Shown here piece after piece: positions 47,763 through 56,856 of a DNA stretch of 64,000 nucleotides (position 1 is its first letter; each line of letters opens with the position of its first letter). The notes below the pieces were generated by a model, which was not told the origin of the DNA, made no database searches, and saw only the letters and a program-made list of their open reading frames with translations. The stretch covers positions 1,984,001 through 2,048,000 of the forward strand of contig NZ_JRKM01000001.1 in assembly GCF_000768065.1 (NCBI RefSeq), written 5' to 3'. The DNA is from Aquabacterium sp. NJ1 (GTDB taxonomy: Bacteria > Pseudomonadota > Gammaproteobacteria > Burkholderiales > Burkholderiaceae_C). The position numbers and the translations under genes are program-made.

Positions 47763-49262
47763 ATGTCCGAACACTTAGATGTCTTGATCGTGGGCGCAGG
47801 CCTGTCCGGTATCGGCGCGGCCTGGCACCTGCGCAAGGAATGTCCTGGCAAGTCGTTTGCCATCCTGGAAGGCCGCGACACGATCGGTGGCACCTGGGAC
47901 CTGTTCCGCTACCCCGGCATCCGTTCCGACTCGGACATGTACACCCTGGGCTACAACTTCAAGCCCTGGACGGAGCCCAAGGTCATCGCCGACGGCGACC
48001 GCATCCGCAACTACATCCAGGAAGTCGCCCGTGACGGCGGCATCCAGCAAAACATCCGCTTCGGCCACAAGGTCGCCGCTGCCGCCTGGGACAGCGAGAC
48101 CGCCAAGTGGACGCTGACCGTACAGCAGAAGAGCGGCGAAACCGTGCAGCTCACCTGCAACTGGCTGATGATGTGCTCGGGCTACTACAACTACGAAGAA
48201 GGCTTCACGCCCGAGTTCAAGGGCCGCGACGACTTCAAGGGCCAGATCATCCACCCGCAGTTCTGGCCTGAAAAGCTGGACTACAGCGGCAAGCGCGTGG
48301 TCGTGATCGGCTCGGGCGCCACCGCCATCACCCTGATCCCCTCGATGACGGACAAGGCCCAGCACGTGACCATGCTGCAGCGCACGCCCAGCTATGTGAT
48401 CTCGGTGCCGCAGTTCGACCCGATGGTGCGCTTCCTGCTGAAGTTCCTGCCGGACATGACGGTCTACAACATCAGCCGCGCCCGCAACAACTTCATCACC
48501 CAGATGATCTTCAAGTTGTCGCGCAAGTACCCCAACTTCATCCGCAAGCTGCTGCTCAAGCAGGTGAAGGCGCAGGTCGGCCCCGACTTCGACATGAAGC
48601 ACTTCACGCCGCCTTACAACCCCTGGGATCAGCGCCTGTGCGCCGTGCCCAATGGCGACCTGTTCAAGGTGCTCAGGAAGGGCAAGGCCTCGGTGGTCAC
48701 CGACCAGATCGACCGTTTCGTGGACAAGGGCATCCTGCTCAAGTCCGGCCAGACGCTGGAAGCCGACATCATCGTCACCGCCACCGGCCTGAACCTGCGC
48801 CTGTTCGGTGGCATGCAGATGTCGGTGGACGGCAAGCCCATCGAGATGAACAAGCACATCTCGTACAAGGGCCTGATGTTCAGCGACATCCCCAACTTCT
48901 CGAACACCCTGGGCTACACAAATGCCTCGTGGACGCTGAAGGCCGACCTGATCGCCGAGTACGTGTGCCGCCTGATCAAGCACATGGACAAGACCGGCAC
49001 CCGCATCGCCATGGCGCGCCGCGACCCCAATGTGCAACCCGCCCCGCTGCTGGACATGACCTCGGGCTACGTGGCCCGCGCCGAAGCCACCCTGCCCAAG
49101 GGCGCCGACCGCGCGCCGTGGAAGCTCTACCAGAACTACGCGATGGACAAGGAGCAGCTGCACAACGGCAAGCTGGAAGATGGCGTGATGACCTTCTCCA
49201 AGCCGCACAAGGTGGCACGCCCTGAGACGGCACCAGAGCCGGTGCGCCGTTACGGCAGCTGA
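47763..49262 (+). CDS. Flavin-containing monooxygenase, Baeyer-Villiger type
   Basis: A 499-residue flavoprotein. The N-terminal FAD site is GAGLSGIG (11-18), the NADPH site GSGATAITL lies near residue 181, and between them FKGQIIHPQFWP matches the Baeyer-Villiger fingerprint FxGxxxHxxxW(P/D). It would insert oxygen next to a ketone using NADPH and O2 in the cytoplasm. GGAGACAAGCAGC precedes the ATG. It stands alone, so the substrate cannot be inferred from context. Confidence 0.92.
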   Translation: MSEHLDVLIVGAGLSGIGAAWHLRKECPGKSFAILEGRDTIGGTWDLFRYPGIRSDSDMYTLGYNFKPWTEPKVIADGDRIRNYIQEVARDGGIQQNIRFGHKVAAAAWDSETAKWTLTVQQKSGETVQLTCNWLMMCSGYYNYEEGFTPEFKGRDDFKGQIIHPQFWPEKLDYSGKRVVVIGSGATAITLIPSMTDKAQHVTMLQRTPSYVISVPQFDPMVRFLLKFLPDMTVYNISRARNNFITQMIFKLSRKYPNFIRKLLLKQVKAQVGPDFDMKHFTPPYNPWDQRLCAVPNGDLFKVLRKGKASVVTDQIDRFVDKGILLKSGQTLEADIIVTATGLNLRLFGGMQMSVDGKPIEMNKHISYKGLMFSDIPNFSNTLGYTNASWTLKADLIAEYVCRLIKHMDKTGTRIAMARRDPNVQPAPLLDMTSGYVARAEATLPKGADRAPWKLYQNYAMDKEQLHNGKLEDGVMTFSKPHKVARPETAPEPVRRYGS

Positions 49263-49285
49263 TCCCATCAGGCTGTCAGCACGAA

Positions 49286-49319
49286 ACAGGGGCCGTCACA
49301 TGGCTGTGGCGGCCCCTGT
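49286..49319. terminator. Bidirectional terminator between monooxygenase and serine hydrolase genes
   Basis: ACAGGGGCCG and CGGCCCCTGT form a 10-bp stem, and the loop carries CACA/TGTG, extending the hairpin. TTT follows on the minus-strand side. It sits between two convergent stops. Confidence 0.55.
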
Positions 49320-49340
49320 GCACTTCAGCGGTTCACACGG

Positions 49341-51188
49341 TCAGTTGATCGTTGTCGTGTCCAGGATGTGGGTCAGGCTGTTGCCCAGGTCATCCAGCGA
49401 GGGTGACACACCCGGCGCCCAGTCGCGTGTGTTGATCGTGTAGGCCCAGTCCACACCATCCCCGCGCGACACCGCCAGGGTCGAGGCGCCGGGCGTGCTG
49501 CCCGAGCGGGCCGAGCCGGGGGCACGTGGCCCGTTGCCCCAGGCCGCATGCAGGTGGATGAACTGCACCATCGCATGCGCTGAAGCGCCTGTGCCGTCAT
49601 TGGGGTCACCCACTTCGTTGATCTCGCCGTCACCGCCATACACCGACGGGATCAGGCGTGTGGACGACAGATCCAGCGGGCTCAGGCCCAGGCCTTCATC
49701 TTCCGCAATGGCCTGGTGGCTGCTGCGCTTGTTGGCCAGCGTCGGGAACACCTCGACTTCGGTGATGCTGGCCGGCTGCAGCAAGCTGGTCTTGACGACA
49801 TCGAAGTAGGACTTGCCGGTGACCTTCTCCACCACCGCGCCAGCCAGCAGGTAGCCGAAGTTCGAGTACTTGGTGTTGGTGCCGGGCGCGAAGTCCAGCA
49901 CGCGGCCATACATGTAGCGCGCCACATCCAGCTTGGTCACAGGCCGACCCAGGTTCATGTCCACTGCGATCTTGCGCATGTTGTAGGTGGGGTCGAAACC
50001 CGAGCCTGTGCCGGTGTCGTCGTAGCCGCCCATGTGGTCCAGCAGTTGCTGCACGGTGATGTTGTCGCTGCGTGCATCCGCCGGGTGCGTGAAACCCAGC
50101 AGCGGGTAGACCTTGGTGGTGGGCGTCAACTGTTTGCTGTCATACAAGGCTTGCACTGCCGCTTCCAGGAACATCTTGCTGCAGCTGGCCAGCAGGAAAC
50201 GATCAGAGGGTTGCGTCATGCGGTAGCCCGGCTCGGCCCAGGTGTAGGCGCGCGAGAACTTGCTCACGCCGTTCTTGCCGATGGCCAGTTGGGCGGCACG
50301 CACACCGTGTGCCTGCATGAAGGCCTGCATGGCGTGGTCCAGCGCGGCCAGATGGGGCACGGGTGTGCCGGTGGCCGACCACTGGCGCGCCATGAGGATG
50401 TCCTGCTTGGCGAAGATGGCGGCGTAGCGCGTGTCCGAGCCCACGCCACCACCCTGTACGCAGATGGGGTACAGGCCGGCGGCCTTCTGCTTGTCGAACT
50501 CGGCCTGGTAATCCGCCGCGCTCATGCCATGCCTGGCCACCCAGGGGCCAACCACATCGTCCTTGAAGACCGAGCAGTACATGTGGTCGCTGGAGACGGC
50601 CACATACGACGGCCTGTAACCCGACAACTGGTAGCCCGGCAACTGCACCTCGGCATTGAACACATCCTGGTAGCTCTCACCCGTGTCCGATGGGTGTGCA
50701 TGCCACTTCACGAAGCCCGGGTTGGCATGCCAGACGGCCATGTAGCGGCGATCTGAAGGGGTGCCGTAGATGGCCACCGAGCGCAAGGCCATGCGCTGGT
50801 TGTGGGCTGTCTTGTTGAGGTTCTGGAAGGTGCCTGCGTTGGCTTCGGGGCCTGATGGCACGCCGTGGCGCGCCATCCAGCTGCCGGCAAGGCCTTGCTC
50901 GAACACCGCGGCAAACACGGCGTTGCCCGCCGTGCCCGTGGCCGACACCAGCACCGGCACATAACCCTTGGCCGTCCAGTTGTTGAAGAAGGACTGGTAA
51001 CCCTCGCTGTTGACGCCGTGCACGGCCACCCAGGCCGCACCCGTGCGCTGCACCCAGACGGCCGCGTAACGCGCGTCGCCAGGGTCGCCATACACGCTCA
51101 AGGAGATCATCCTGAAGCCCTGGGCGCTCAGGTTGTTGAAGTTGGTCTGGTGCTGGGTACTGGTGACCCCGTGGTAAGCCTGAAACAT
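49341..51188 (-). CDS. Serine hydrolase (beta-lactamase fold) with N-terminal tandem repeat domains
   Basis: A 615-residue protein. Residues 1 to about 285 are roughly five repeats of about 50-60 residues with the recurrent pattern HGV-x-FF/FN-x-GYxPxxxxVxG-x-RYAAVW, matching the bacterial tandem repeat domain found in polyglycine hydrolases. The rest is a class C beta-lactamase/D-peptidase fold with SCSK (Ser335, Lys338) and YSN (441-443). No signal peptide is visible, which is odd for this fold. It probably cleaves a peptide or ester. Confidence 0.87.
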   Translation of the reverse strand: MFQAYHGVTSTQHQTNFNNLSAQGFRMISLSVYGDPGDARYAAVWVQRTGAAWVAVHGVNSEGYQSFFNNWTAKGYVPVLVSATGTAGNAVFAAVFEQGLAGSWMARHGVPSGPEANAGTFQNLNKTAHNQRMALRSVAIYGTPSDRRYMAVWHANPGFVKWHAHPSDTGESYQDVFNAEVQLPGYQLSGYRPSYVAVSSDHMYCSVFKDDVVGPWVARHGMSAADYQAEFDKQKAAGLYPICVQGGGVGSDTRYAAIFAKQDILMARQWSATGTPVPHLAALDHAMQAFMQAHGVRAAQLAIGKNGVSKFSRAYTWAEPGYRMTQPSDRFLLASCSKMFLEAAVQALYDSKQLTPTTKVYPLLGFTHPADARSDNITVQQLLDHMGGYDDTGTGSGFDPTYNMRKIAVDMNLGRPVTKLDVARYMYGRVLDFAPGTNTKYSNFGYLLAGAVVEKVTGKSYFDVVKTSLLQPASITEVEVFPTLANKRSSHQAIAEDEGLGLSPLDLSSTRLIPSVYGGDGEINEVGDPNDGTGASAHAMVQFIHLHAAWGNGPRAPGSARSGSTPGASTLAVSRGDGVDWAYTINTRDWAPGVSPSLDDLGNSLTHILDTTTIN

Positions 51189-51283
51189 GGTGTCGCTCCT
51201 GCGGGTTGATGAGTGACCCCACTGTCTGCCCCTCGCGCGGCAGGCACCATCCCTAGCAGCGCACCGTCAAGCTAGGGGGCGGC

Positions 51284-52363
51284 TCATGGCGCCAGCAGCA
51301 CGCCAAGCGCGTCCAGCAAGCGCGCGCACTCGGCGTCCGTGCCCACCGAAATGCGCAGGAAGGGCTCGATGCGCGGCTGCTTGAAATGCCGCACCAGGAT
51401 CGCCTGTGCACGCAGCCGTTGCGCCAGTGCGCCGGCATCATGCGCAGGGTGCGTGGCGAACACGAAGTTGGCCGCGCTGGGCAGCACATCAAAACCCAGT
51501 GAGCACAAGCCGGCCACCAGGCGCTCGCGGCTTTGCATGACGCGCGCGCAGGTCTGGCGGAAGTAGGCATCGGCCTGGAAGGACGCCACGGCACCGGCCT
51601 GCGCCAGCCGATCCAGCGGGTAGGAGTTGAACGAGTCCTTGACACGCGCCAGGCCCTCGATCAAATCAGCGTGGCCCAGCGCATAACCCACACGCAGCCC
51701 CGCCAGCCCGCGGGACTTGGACAAGGTCTGCACCACCAGCAGATTGGGGTGGCGACCGATCAGGCTCACGGCGCTCACGGCGCTCTCGCCGCCAAAGTCC
51801 ACATAGGCCTCGTCCACCAGCACCACGCGATCGGGATGCTGGTGCAGCAGCGCCTCGATGTCAGCCAAAGGCAAAGCGATGCCCGTGGGCGCGTTGGGAT
51901 TGGCGAGCACCACGCCGCCCACCGTGCCCGCAGGCCGCGCGTAGTCGCGCACGTCGATGCCGAAGTCCGCCCGCACCGGCACCTGCTCATGCGGGATGCC
52001 ATACAGCCTGCAATAGACCGGGTAGAAGCTGTAGCTCACATCCGGCATCAACACCGGCAGACCGTGCTGGAACAAGGCATGAAAGGCATGGGCGAGCACC
52101 TCGTCCGAACCATTGCCCACGAAAACCTGATCAGGCTGCACACCATGGTGCGCGGCAATCACGCGCCGCAACTCGCCCGCGTCCGGATCGGGATACAAGC
52201 GCAGCGCATCGGCATTGGCCTGGGCGATCGCAGCGAGCACCTCGGGTGCCGGGCCGTACGGGCTCTCGTTGGTGTTGAGCTTGACGAGACCAGGCAGACG
52301 AGGCTGCTCACCGGCGACATAGGGCGTCAGCTGCGTGACAAGCGGGCTCCAGAATCGGCTCAT
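51284..52363 (-). CDS. hisC: Histidinol-phosphate aminotransferase
   Basis: A 359-residue PLP-dependent aminotransferase of the HisC family. [15 protein letters not shown] opens the fold, NPNAPTG contacts the cofactor, DEAYVDFGG is the central motif, and [14 protein letters not shown] holds the PLP lysine. It transfers an amino group to imidazole-acetol phosphate in histidine synthesis. It is not beside other his genes here; the last his genes are often split from the main cluster in this order. Confidence 0.93.
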   Translation of the reverse strand: MSRFWSPLVTQLTPYVAGEQPRLPGLVKLNTNESPYGPAPEVLAAIAQANADALRLYPDPDAGELRRVIAAHHGVQPDQVFVGNGSDEVLAHAFHALFQHGLPVLMPDVSYSFYPVYCRLYGIPHEQVPVRADFGIDVRDYARPAGTVGGVVLANPNAPTGIALPLADIEALLHQHPDRVVLVDEAYVDFGGESAVSAVSLIGRHPNLLVVQTLSKSRGLAGLRVGYALGHADLIEGLARVKDSFNSYPLDRLAQAGAVASFQADAYFRQTCARVMQSRERLVAGLCSLGFDVLPSAANFVFATHPAHDAGALAQRLRAQAILVRHFKQPRIEPFLRISVGTDAECARLLDALGVLLAP

Positions 52364-52391
52364 GAAAAGGTCCTTGCCAAAATGTTCCAGC

Positions 52392-52420
52392 CAAAGAAAA
52401 AGGCGCCTTGCGGCGCCTTT
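52392..52420 (-). terminator. Rho-independent terminator of the RRM protein gene
   Basis: On the minus strand AAAGGCGCC, loop GCAA, GGCGCCTTT, then TTCTTTGG. A 9-bp perfect stem with a T-rich tail, about 160 bp after the RRM gene stop. The intervening stretch has no gene I can name. Confidence 0.75.
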
Positions 52421-52579
52421 GCGTGTTGTCTGAGCTACTTGCTGCTTGAGGTCTCAAGGTCTTTGCAAGTTGAGCGTGCAGGCACGACCACGGCGCCATG
52501 GCGAACCATGGTGATGGTGGTGATGCGACAAGGCGATCAGGGCCTGCATGTTCATGGGCTCAGTATGGCACGGGTTCGA

Positions 52580-52921
52580 TCAGTACGAACCGCGGCCACC
52601 GCGGTAGCCACCGCCATTGCCGCCGCCATTGCCACCACCGTAGCCGCCGCCGTAGCCGCCCGAAGGACGGTCTTCCTTGGGACGAGCCAGGTTCACGACC
52701 AGGGCGCGACCGTCAACGGTCTTGCCGTGCAGGCCACGGATGGCGGCTTGCGCTTCTTCAGCCGAAGACATTTCGACAAAGCCGAAGCCCTTGGAACGGC
52801 CAGTGTCACGGTCCATCATGACCTTGGCGGACATGACGTTGCCGAAGGCACCCATTTCTTGTTGCAGGTTGTCGTCGCGGACAGAGTAGGCCAGGTTGCC
52901 GACGTAGAGTTTGTTTTCCAT
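52580..52921 (-). CDS. Glycine-rich RRM RNA-binding protein
   Basis: A 113-residue protein. Residues 2-78 form one RNA recognition motif with RNP2 LYVGNL and RNP1 KGFGFVEM, followed by a Gly/Tyr/Asn-rich tail (GGYGGGYGGGN repeats). This is the cyanobacterial-type Rbp, common in Burkholderiales and induced by cold. It lies 52 bp after infA on the same strand. Confidence 0.93.
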   Translation of the reverse strand: MENKLYVGNLAYSVRDDNLQQEMGAFGNVMSAKVMMDRDTGRSKGFGFVEMSSAEEAQAAIRGLHGKTVDGRALVVNLARPKEDRPSGGYGGGYGGGNGGGNGGGYRGGRGSY

Positions 52922-52973
52922 GATGGATCTTTCGAGAGAGAAATTTGAATGTGTGAAATCTGCAGACGCGTGT

Positions 52974-53240
52974 TCAACGGAACTTGCGTCGTGCGGGAGG
53001 AGGCCCGCCATTCATACGGGTTTCGAGATGGCGGAAGGTGATACGACCCTTGCTCAGGTCGTAAGGAGACAGCTCCAGGGACACCTTGTCGCCAGCCAGA
53101 ATGCGGATACGGTTCTTGCGCATCTTGCCGCCCGAGTAGGCGATGAGTGCATGACCGTTTTCGAGTGTGACGCGGAAGCGGGCATCAGGCAGGACTTCGT
53201 CCACCTGGCCGCGCATTTCAATGAGGTCTTCTTTGGCCAC
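52974..53240 (-). CDS. infA: Translation initiation factor IF-1, long form
   Basis: An 88-residue S1/OB-fold protein: [18 protein letters not shown], then [20 protein letters not shown], and [15 protein letters not shown]. Normal IF-1 has 72 residues; here [12 protein letters not shown] extends the C-terminus, as in the second IF-1 of many betaproteobacteria. The start codon is GTG 53240, preceded by AAGGA. It binds the ribosomal A site during initiation. Being followed by an RRM protein, it may belong to a cold or growth-rate response. Confidence 0.95.
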   Translation of the reverse strand: MAKEDLIEMRGQVDEVLPDARFRVTLENGHALIAYSGGKMRKNRIRILAGDKVSLELSPYDLSKGRITFRHLETRMNGGPPPARRKFR

Positions 53241-53248
53241 GTAGGTCC

Positions 53249-53563
53249 TTAAGTTGCTTGCCGTACAAAACTACGACCCTGGGTCAGGGCGTACAGCGTG
53301 GCTTCTTCGCGGGTGGCAAAGAAGGGGGTGAACCGGAAGATCCGGTCGTGGGTACCGGACCCGCGTCCGCTGCGCACGGAAACCGAGGCGGCGTACTGAC
53401 CAGATTCAGTGAGTTTGATGAGCGGCGACAAGAGGTACTTGCCGACCGAGAGCGCGTTGGCTGATGTGATGTTCACGAATGAGCGTGTAAAGCACGAGGT
53501 CGTAAAACGACCGTGCTGATCGGGGCGGAAGCATACGGACGGTGCGTACGACTGGAGGGTCAA
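53249..53563 (-). CDS. Small hypothetical protein upstream of infA
   Basis: Up to 104 residues; the conserved-looking part is [33 protein letters not shown], of which only fragments are cited, followed by [19 protein letters not shown]. The first 30-40 residues are probably untranslated: a GTG at 53476 is a possible start, but no ribosome site decides. Its stop is 9 bp before the infA GTG, so it probably shares the infA transcript. Confidence 0.6.
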   Translation of the reverse strand: MTLQSYAPSVCFRPDQHGRFTTSCFTRSFVNITSANALSVGKYLLSPLIKLTESGQYAASVSVRSGRGSGTHDRIFRFTPFFATREEATLYALTQGRSFVRQAT

Positions 53564-53953
53564 CGCAGGTCAACGATGCAATGCGTAAAGGGGGTGGGCT
53601 CGCCGATGGAGTGATCGACCGCGGTCTGTCGGGTCGTCAAGTCTGATCGAGCGGTAAAGGCGACGTGTTGGTCGAATCGTGGATCAGACGATTGGGCTGC
53701 GTAGGTAAGCAAATTGCAGCAGTGAGGACACTGTATCAGGCTTGCGGCATTTGTGCTTGCTTTTTTTGCAGCACAAAAGACTGGCTTTTTTTCGCCGCAA
53801 GCGCATACTCGTTTCCCCCAGCGCGCCCGGCAAGGTCGACAAGACCGACACGCACAGTGTGATCACAGCGTGATCAGTTGGCTTGGCGCGCTGAAAAATG
53901 GCCCGTTACATGGCCAGAAAAAATGGCTTGTCAGGGAGCCACGCAACTACCGG
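53564..53953. other. Intergenic region upstream of infA operon
   Basis: A 390-bp stretch with T-runs of seven at about 53760 and 53784 and the dyad TGTGATCACA (53858-53867) followed by another TGATCA. It should contain the promoter for the infA operon, which I cannot place with confidence. I see no gene in it. Confidence 0.5.
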
Positions 53954-54220
53954 ATGGACGTGATGAGACAACACACCAGCCCCATGCCGAGTCACCCGAT
54001 TCCCGCCTCGCGCGGTGAAGAGTTGGAGCGAGATTTCCTGGCCTACCTGAACATGATCAGCCAGAACAAGGCGCGGCTGCTGCCGCCCGGCTTTCTGGCC
54101 GACTACCAGGCTTTTGGCTGGATCGAGATGCGCAACGGCGTGCCCTGCCCCACCGACGCGGGCATGCAGGCAGCCCGCCACATGAGCAAACCACCGCATC
54201 ACGCGGCAGCGCGACGCTGA
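53954..54220 (+). CDS. Small hypothetical protein
   Basis: An 88-residue protein: acidic/basic N-terminus, then ERDFLAYLNMISQNKARLLPPGF and FGWIEMRNGVPCPTDAG. The pattern resembles small DNA-side or regulatory proteins, but I know no family. The start is uncertain (53954, 53963 or 53984). Its stop is 2 bp before the convergent DUF1566 gene. Confidence 0.55.
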   Translation: MDVMRQHTSPMPSHPIPASRGEELERDFLAYLNMISQNKARLLPPGFLADYQAFGWIEMRNGVPCPTDAGMQAARHMSKPPHHAAARR

Positions 54221-54222
54221 AC

Positions 54223-54828
54223 TCAGTCCTGCGGACGCACCAGCCTCACGGGCAAACGGGCCGTGCGCTTGGGCATGTCGTCACGCGCATCGCCTGAATC
54301 CATGTCCACCGCCCAGCCATTGAGAAAGGCCATGCGGTTGAGGCCGGTGTTGTCCTGGCTGCGCATGACGGTGCCGTAGTTGTACGGGTTGGCCGTGCCG
54401 CTTGCCGCTGCCACTTTGGCGGTGCCGGCCCAGTACCAATCATGCGGCGCTGCCGGGAACAAGGCCTGGGACAGGCCGCGCCGGGCACCGGTCTCGTTGA
54501 CGAGGCGGCGCAAGTCCGTCACGCGGGGCAGGCGCCAGTCCAGGCCATCGGCCTTGCGCCGTGCGCTGGCCAGTGCCAGGGCCTCCTTGTGCGTGGCCAG
54601 CACGGGCTCGCCACGGCAGGTCTTGCCATCCCAGTGCATGCCCTCCACGCAGCGGGCCCAGATCTGCCGCGCGTGCACATCCACCACTTCCGTGCCGTCG
54701 CTGGAAGGCACCCAGCCGGCAGACGCCGGCTTGCCCGCAGCCCAGGCGCTGGCCGAGACCCACACCATGGCAACGGCCAGCCCATGCACCACACGGCCAC
54801 CCACTCGACCACCATCACGCCTGCTCAT
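54223..54828 (-). CDS. DUF1566 exported protein
   Basis: A 201-residue protein with a signal peptide (cleavage near AWA at residue 30). The mature domain matches DUF1566: DWRLPRVTDLRRLVNE, WYWAGTAK, and ARLPVRLVR at the end; these C-type lectin-like-fold proteins are extracytoplasmic. ATG 54828 overlaps the kinase stop (ATGA), which supports this start over an upstream frame start at 54867. Confidence 0.87.
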   Translation of the reverse strand: MSRRDGGRVGGRVVHGLAVAMVWVSASAWAAGKPASAGWVPSSDGTEVVDVHARQIWARCVEGMHWDGKTCRGEPVLATHKEALALASARRKADGLDWRLPRVTDLRRLVNETGARRGLSQALFPAAPHDWYWAGTAKVAAASGTANPYNYGTVMRSQDNTGLNRMAFLNGWAVDMDSGDARDDMPKRTARLPVRLVRPQD

Positions 54829-56681
54829 ACCCCCAGCTCCTGGCTGCACTTGCACGCCCCGGCGCATTGCAAGTGGCGTTTCAACAATTGCGCCAGATCG
54901 CTGGGCGTGAAGGGCTTGGCCAGGTGGTCATCCATGCCGGCCATGCGGTAGCGGTCCCCCAGCACGTCCTTGCCATTGGCGGTCAGGGCAATGATGCCCA
55001 CGGGCGCCTGCTTGCGCTGGCGCTCCTGCGCGCGAATGCGGCGCGTCGCCTCGAAACCGTCCATCACAGGCATCTCGCAGTCCATCAGCACCAGGTCCGC
55101 CCGCTGGCGAGCCAGCCAGTCGACGGCGTCGCGGCCGTTGTCGATCACGGTGACCTGCACGCCCATGGTGCGCAACTCGGCTTCGGCAATCATGGCGTTC
55201 ACCGGGTTGTCCTCGACCAGGAGCACGTGAGGCGTGCCATTCAGCCCCAGGTCTGGCGCGTCGGCTCGCCCGGCCTGCGCGCGGCTGGCGCTGGCCGGGT
55301 GCCCGAGCGGGGCGTCCTGGCACACCGGCAAGGGCAGCGTGAAGCTGAACACCGAGCCCTTGCCCACTTCGCTGACACACAGCAGCTCACCCCCCATCGC
55401 CCGGCACAGGTCGCGCGAAATGGTCAGCCCCAGCCCCGTGCCGCCAAAGCGGCGCTGGTAGGTGCCCTCGGCCTGGTGGAAGGCCTCAAAGACCCGCACC
55501 ACGTCGCTCGCCGGAATGCCAACACCGGTGTCACTCACCTGCACCGTCAGCAGGCCGGTCTGAGCATGGTGGCGCGCGCTCAGGCGCACATGGCCTCTGG
55601 GGGTGAACTTGACCGCGTTGCCCAGCAGGTTGTGCAGCACCTGGCGGATGCGCACCGGGTCCCCCATCACATCCAGGTCATGCGCAATCTCGATGGCCAT
55701 GAACAGGCTCAGGCCCTTGTCCTGCGCGCTGACCCTGGAGGTCTCGCACATCTCCTGCAACAGCGTGCGCAGGTTGAAGGGCTGCGCATGGATGGGCAGC
55801 TTGCCAGCCTCGATGCTGGAGAAATCCAGGATGTCGTTGATCACGTTGACCAGGTGCTCACCCGAGCCCTTGATCAGGTCCAGCTGGCGCAGGCGCTGCA
55901 TGTCGTGCTCATTGCCCCGCAACTGGCGCGTCAGGCCCAGGATGCCGTGCAAGGGCGTGCGCATCTCGTGGCTCATGGTGGCCACGAAGCGGCTCTTGGC
56001 CTCGCTCAGGGCCTTGGCCTGCTGCAAGGCCTCGTCGCGGATCTGCGCCACCTGCTCGCTCTCAAAGCGCAGGGTCAGCAGCTCCTTGATGCGCAGGTTC
56101 GAGCGGCGCCCCTCGTTCAACAGGATCACCCAGGTGCCGACAAAGGCCGCCGCGCAATACATACCCAGGTCGTCGCCACGGGCCAGCACGAAACCGATAT
56201 TGGGCAGCATGATGGTGGAGACAAAGCCCGTCACCGAGGGCAGGTCCACGTGCAGGATGAAGGTGCCCAGCGTGGCCACCCCGATCACCACGCTGATGGT
56301 CACCACCGCGATCTCCAGGTGATCCAGCGGCGTCAACCCCCAGACCAGCGCACTCCAGGTCAGGCCATCTGCGGCGGTCAGGGCGCGGTAGACAAACAGC
56401 GAGCTGCCGGTGCGGCGCGGGGCCCGCGTCAGGAACCAGGCCGAGTAGCCGAAACGGGCGCTGCTCATCAGCATGCGCGCCACCATCCACAACTCCAGCC
56501 CGGGGTGCTGCACGCGGCTTTGCAGCACCAGCGCCGTCCCCAGCGTGCAGATCAGGCTGAACAGCATGGCGTTGGGCAGCAGCTCGTGCATGGCCCGCTC
56601 GCGCGCGCTGTTGACCCGGGCCGCCATCTCGGGCGAAGCCTGGTTTTGATCTGAATGAAATGAAGACGTCAAAAGGGACAT
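54825..56681 (-). CDS. Hybrid histidine kinase with MASE-like membrane domain and receiver
   Basis: About 618 residues from ATG 56681. Six or seven TM segments fill residues 30-190 with no large periplasmic part. HisKA (SRFVATMSHEMRTPLHGILGL), HATPase (NLLGNAVKFTPRG, GGTGLGLTIS) and a receiver (LVEDNPVNA, LVLMDCEMP, AKPFTP) follow. An in-frame open extension to 56948 has no ribosome site. Translationally coupled to the DUF1566 gene by a 4-bp overlap. Confidence 0.9.
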   Translation of the reverse strand: MSLLTSSFHSDQNQASPEMAARVNSARERAMHELLPNAMLFSLICTLGTALVLQSRVQHPGLELWMVARMLMSSARFGYSAWFLTRAPRRTGSSLFVYRALTAADGLTWSALVWGLTPLDHLEIAVVTISVVIGVATLGTFILHVDLPSVTGFVSTIMLPNIGFVLARGDDLGMYCAAAFVGTWVILLNEGRRSNLRIKELLTLRFESEQVAQIRDEALQQAKALSEAKSRFVATMSHEMRTPLHGILGLTRQLRGNEHDMQRLRQLDLIKGSGEHLVNVINDILDFSSIEAGKLPIHAQPFNLRTLLQEMCETSRVSAQDKGLSLFMAIEIAHDLDVMGDPVRIRQVLHNLLGNAVKFTPRGHVRLSARHHAQTGLLTVQVSDTGVGIPASDVVRVFEAFHQAEGTYQRRFGGTGLGLTISRDLCRAMGGELLCVSEVGKGSVFSFTLPLPVCQDAPLGHPASASRAQAGRADAPDLGLNGTPHVLLVEDNPVNAMIAEAELRTMGVQVTVIDNGRDAVDWLARQRADLVLMDCEMPVMDGFEATRRIRAQERQRKQAPVGIIALTANGKDVLGDRYRMAGMDDHLAKPFTPSDLAQLLKRHLQCAGACKCSQELGV

Positions 56682-56856
56682 GCGGATGCCGGCTGGCTCA
56701 AACAGGCCCACCCGACTCATCCCTCTTCGGCAACAATCACACAGACCCAACCAGGGTTTGCACGCCACCGTGCATTGCTGACGTGAACTCGTGCACGCCC
56801 ATGCGCCCCGAAACCATTGTTTGCGCCACATGAAACAAGCCCAGGAGCCCCGCACC

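Noticed and set aside
47775..49268. 497-codon open frame on the minus strand
   Set aside because: Mirror of the monooxygenase gene, which has clear FAD and NADPH motifs.
53858..53867. CRP-like TGTGATCACA
   Set aside because: The two half sites are contiguous; CRP needs TGTGA-N6-TCACA.
54561..56654. 697-codon open frame on the plus strand
   Set aside because: Antisense to the hybrid kinase; no motif, composition typical of a shadow frame.
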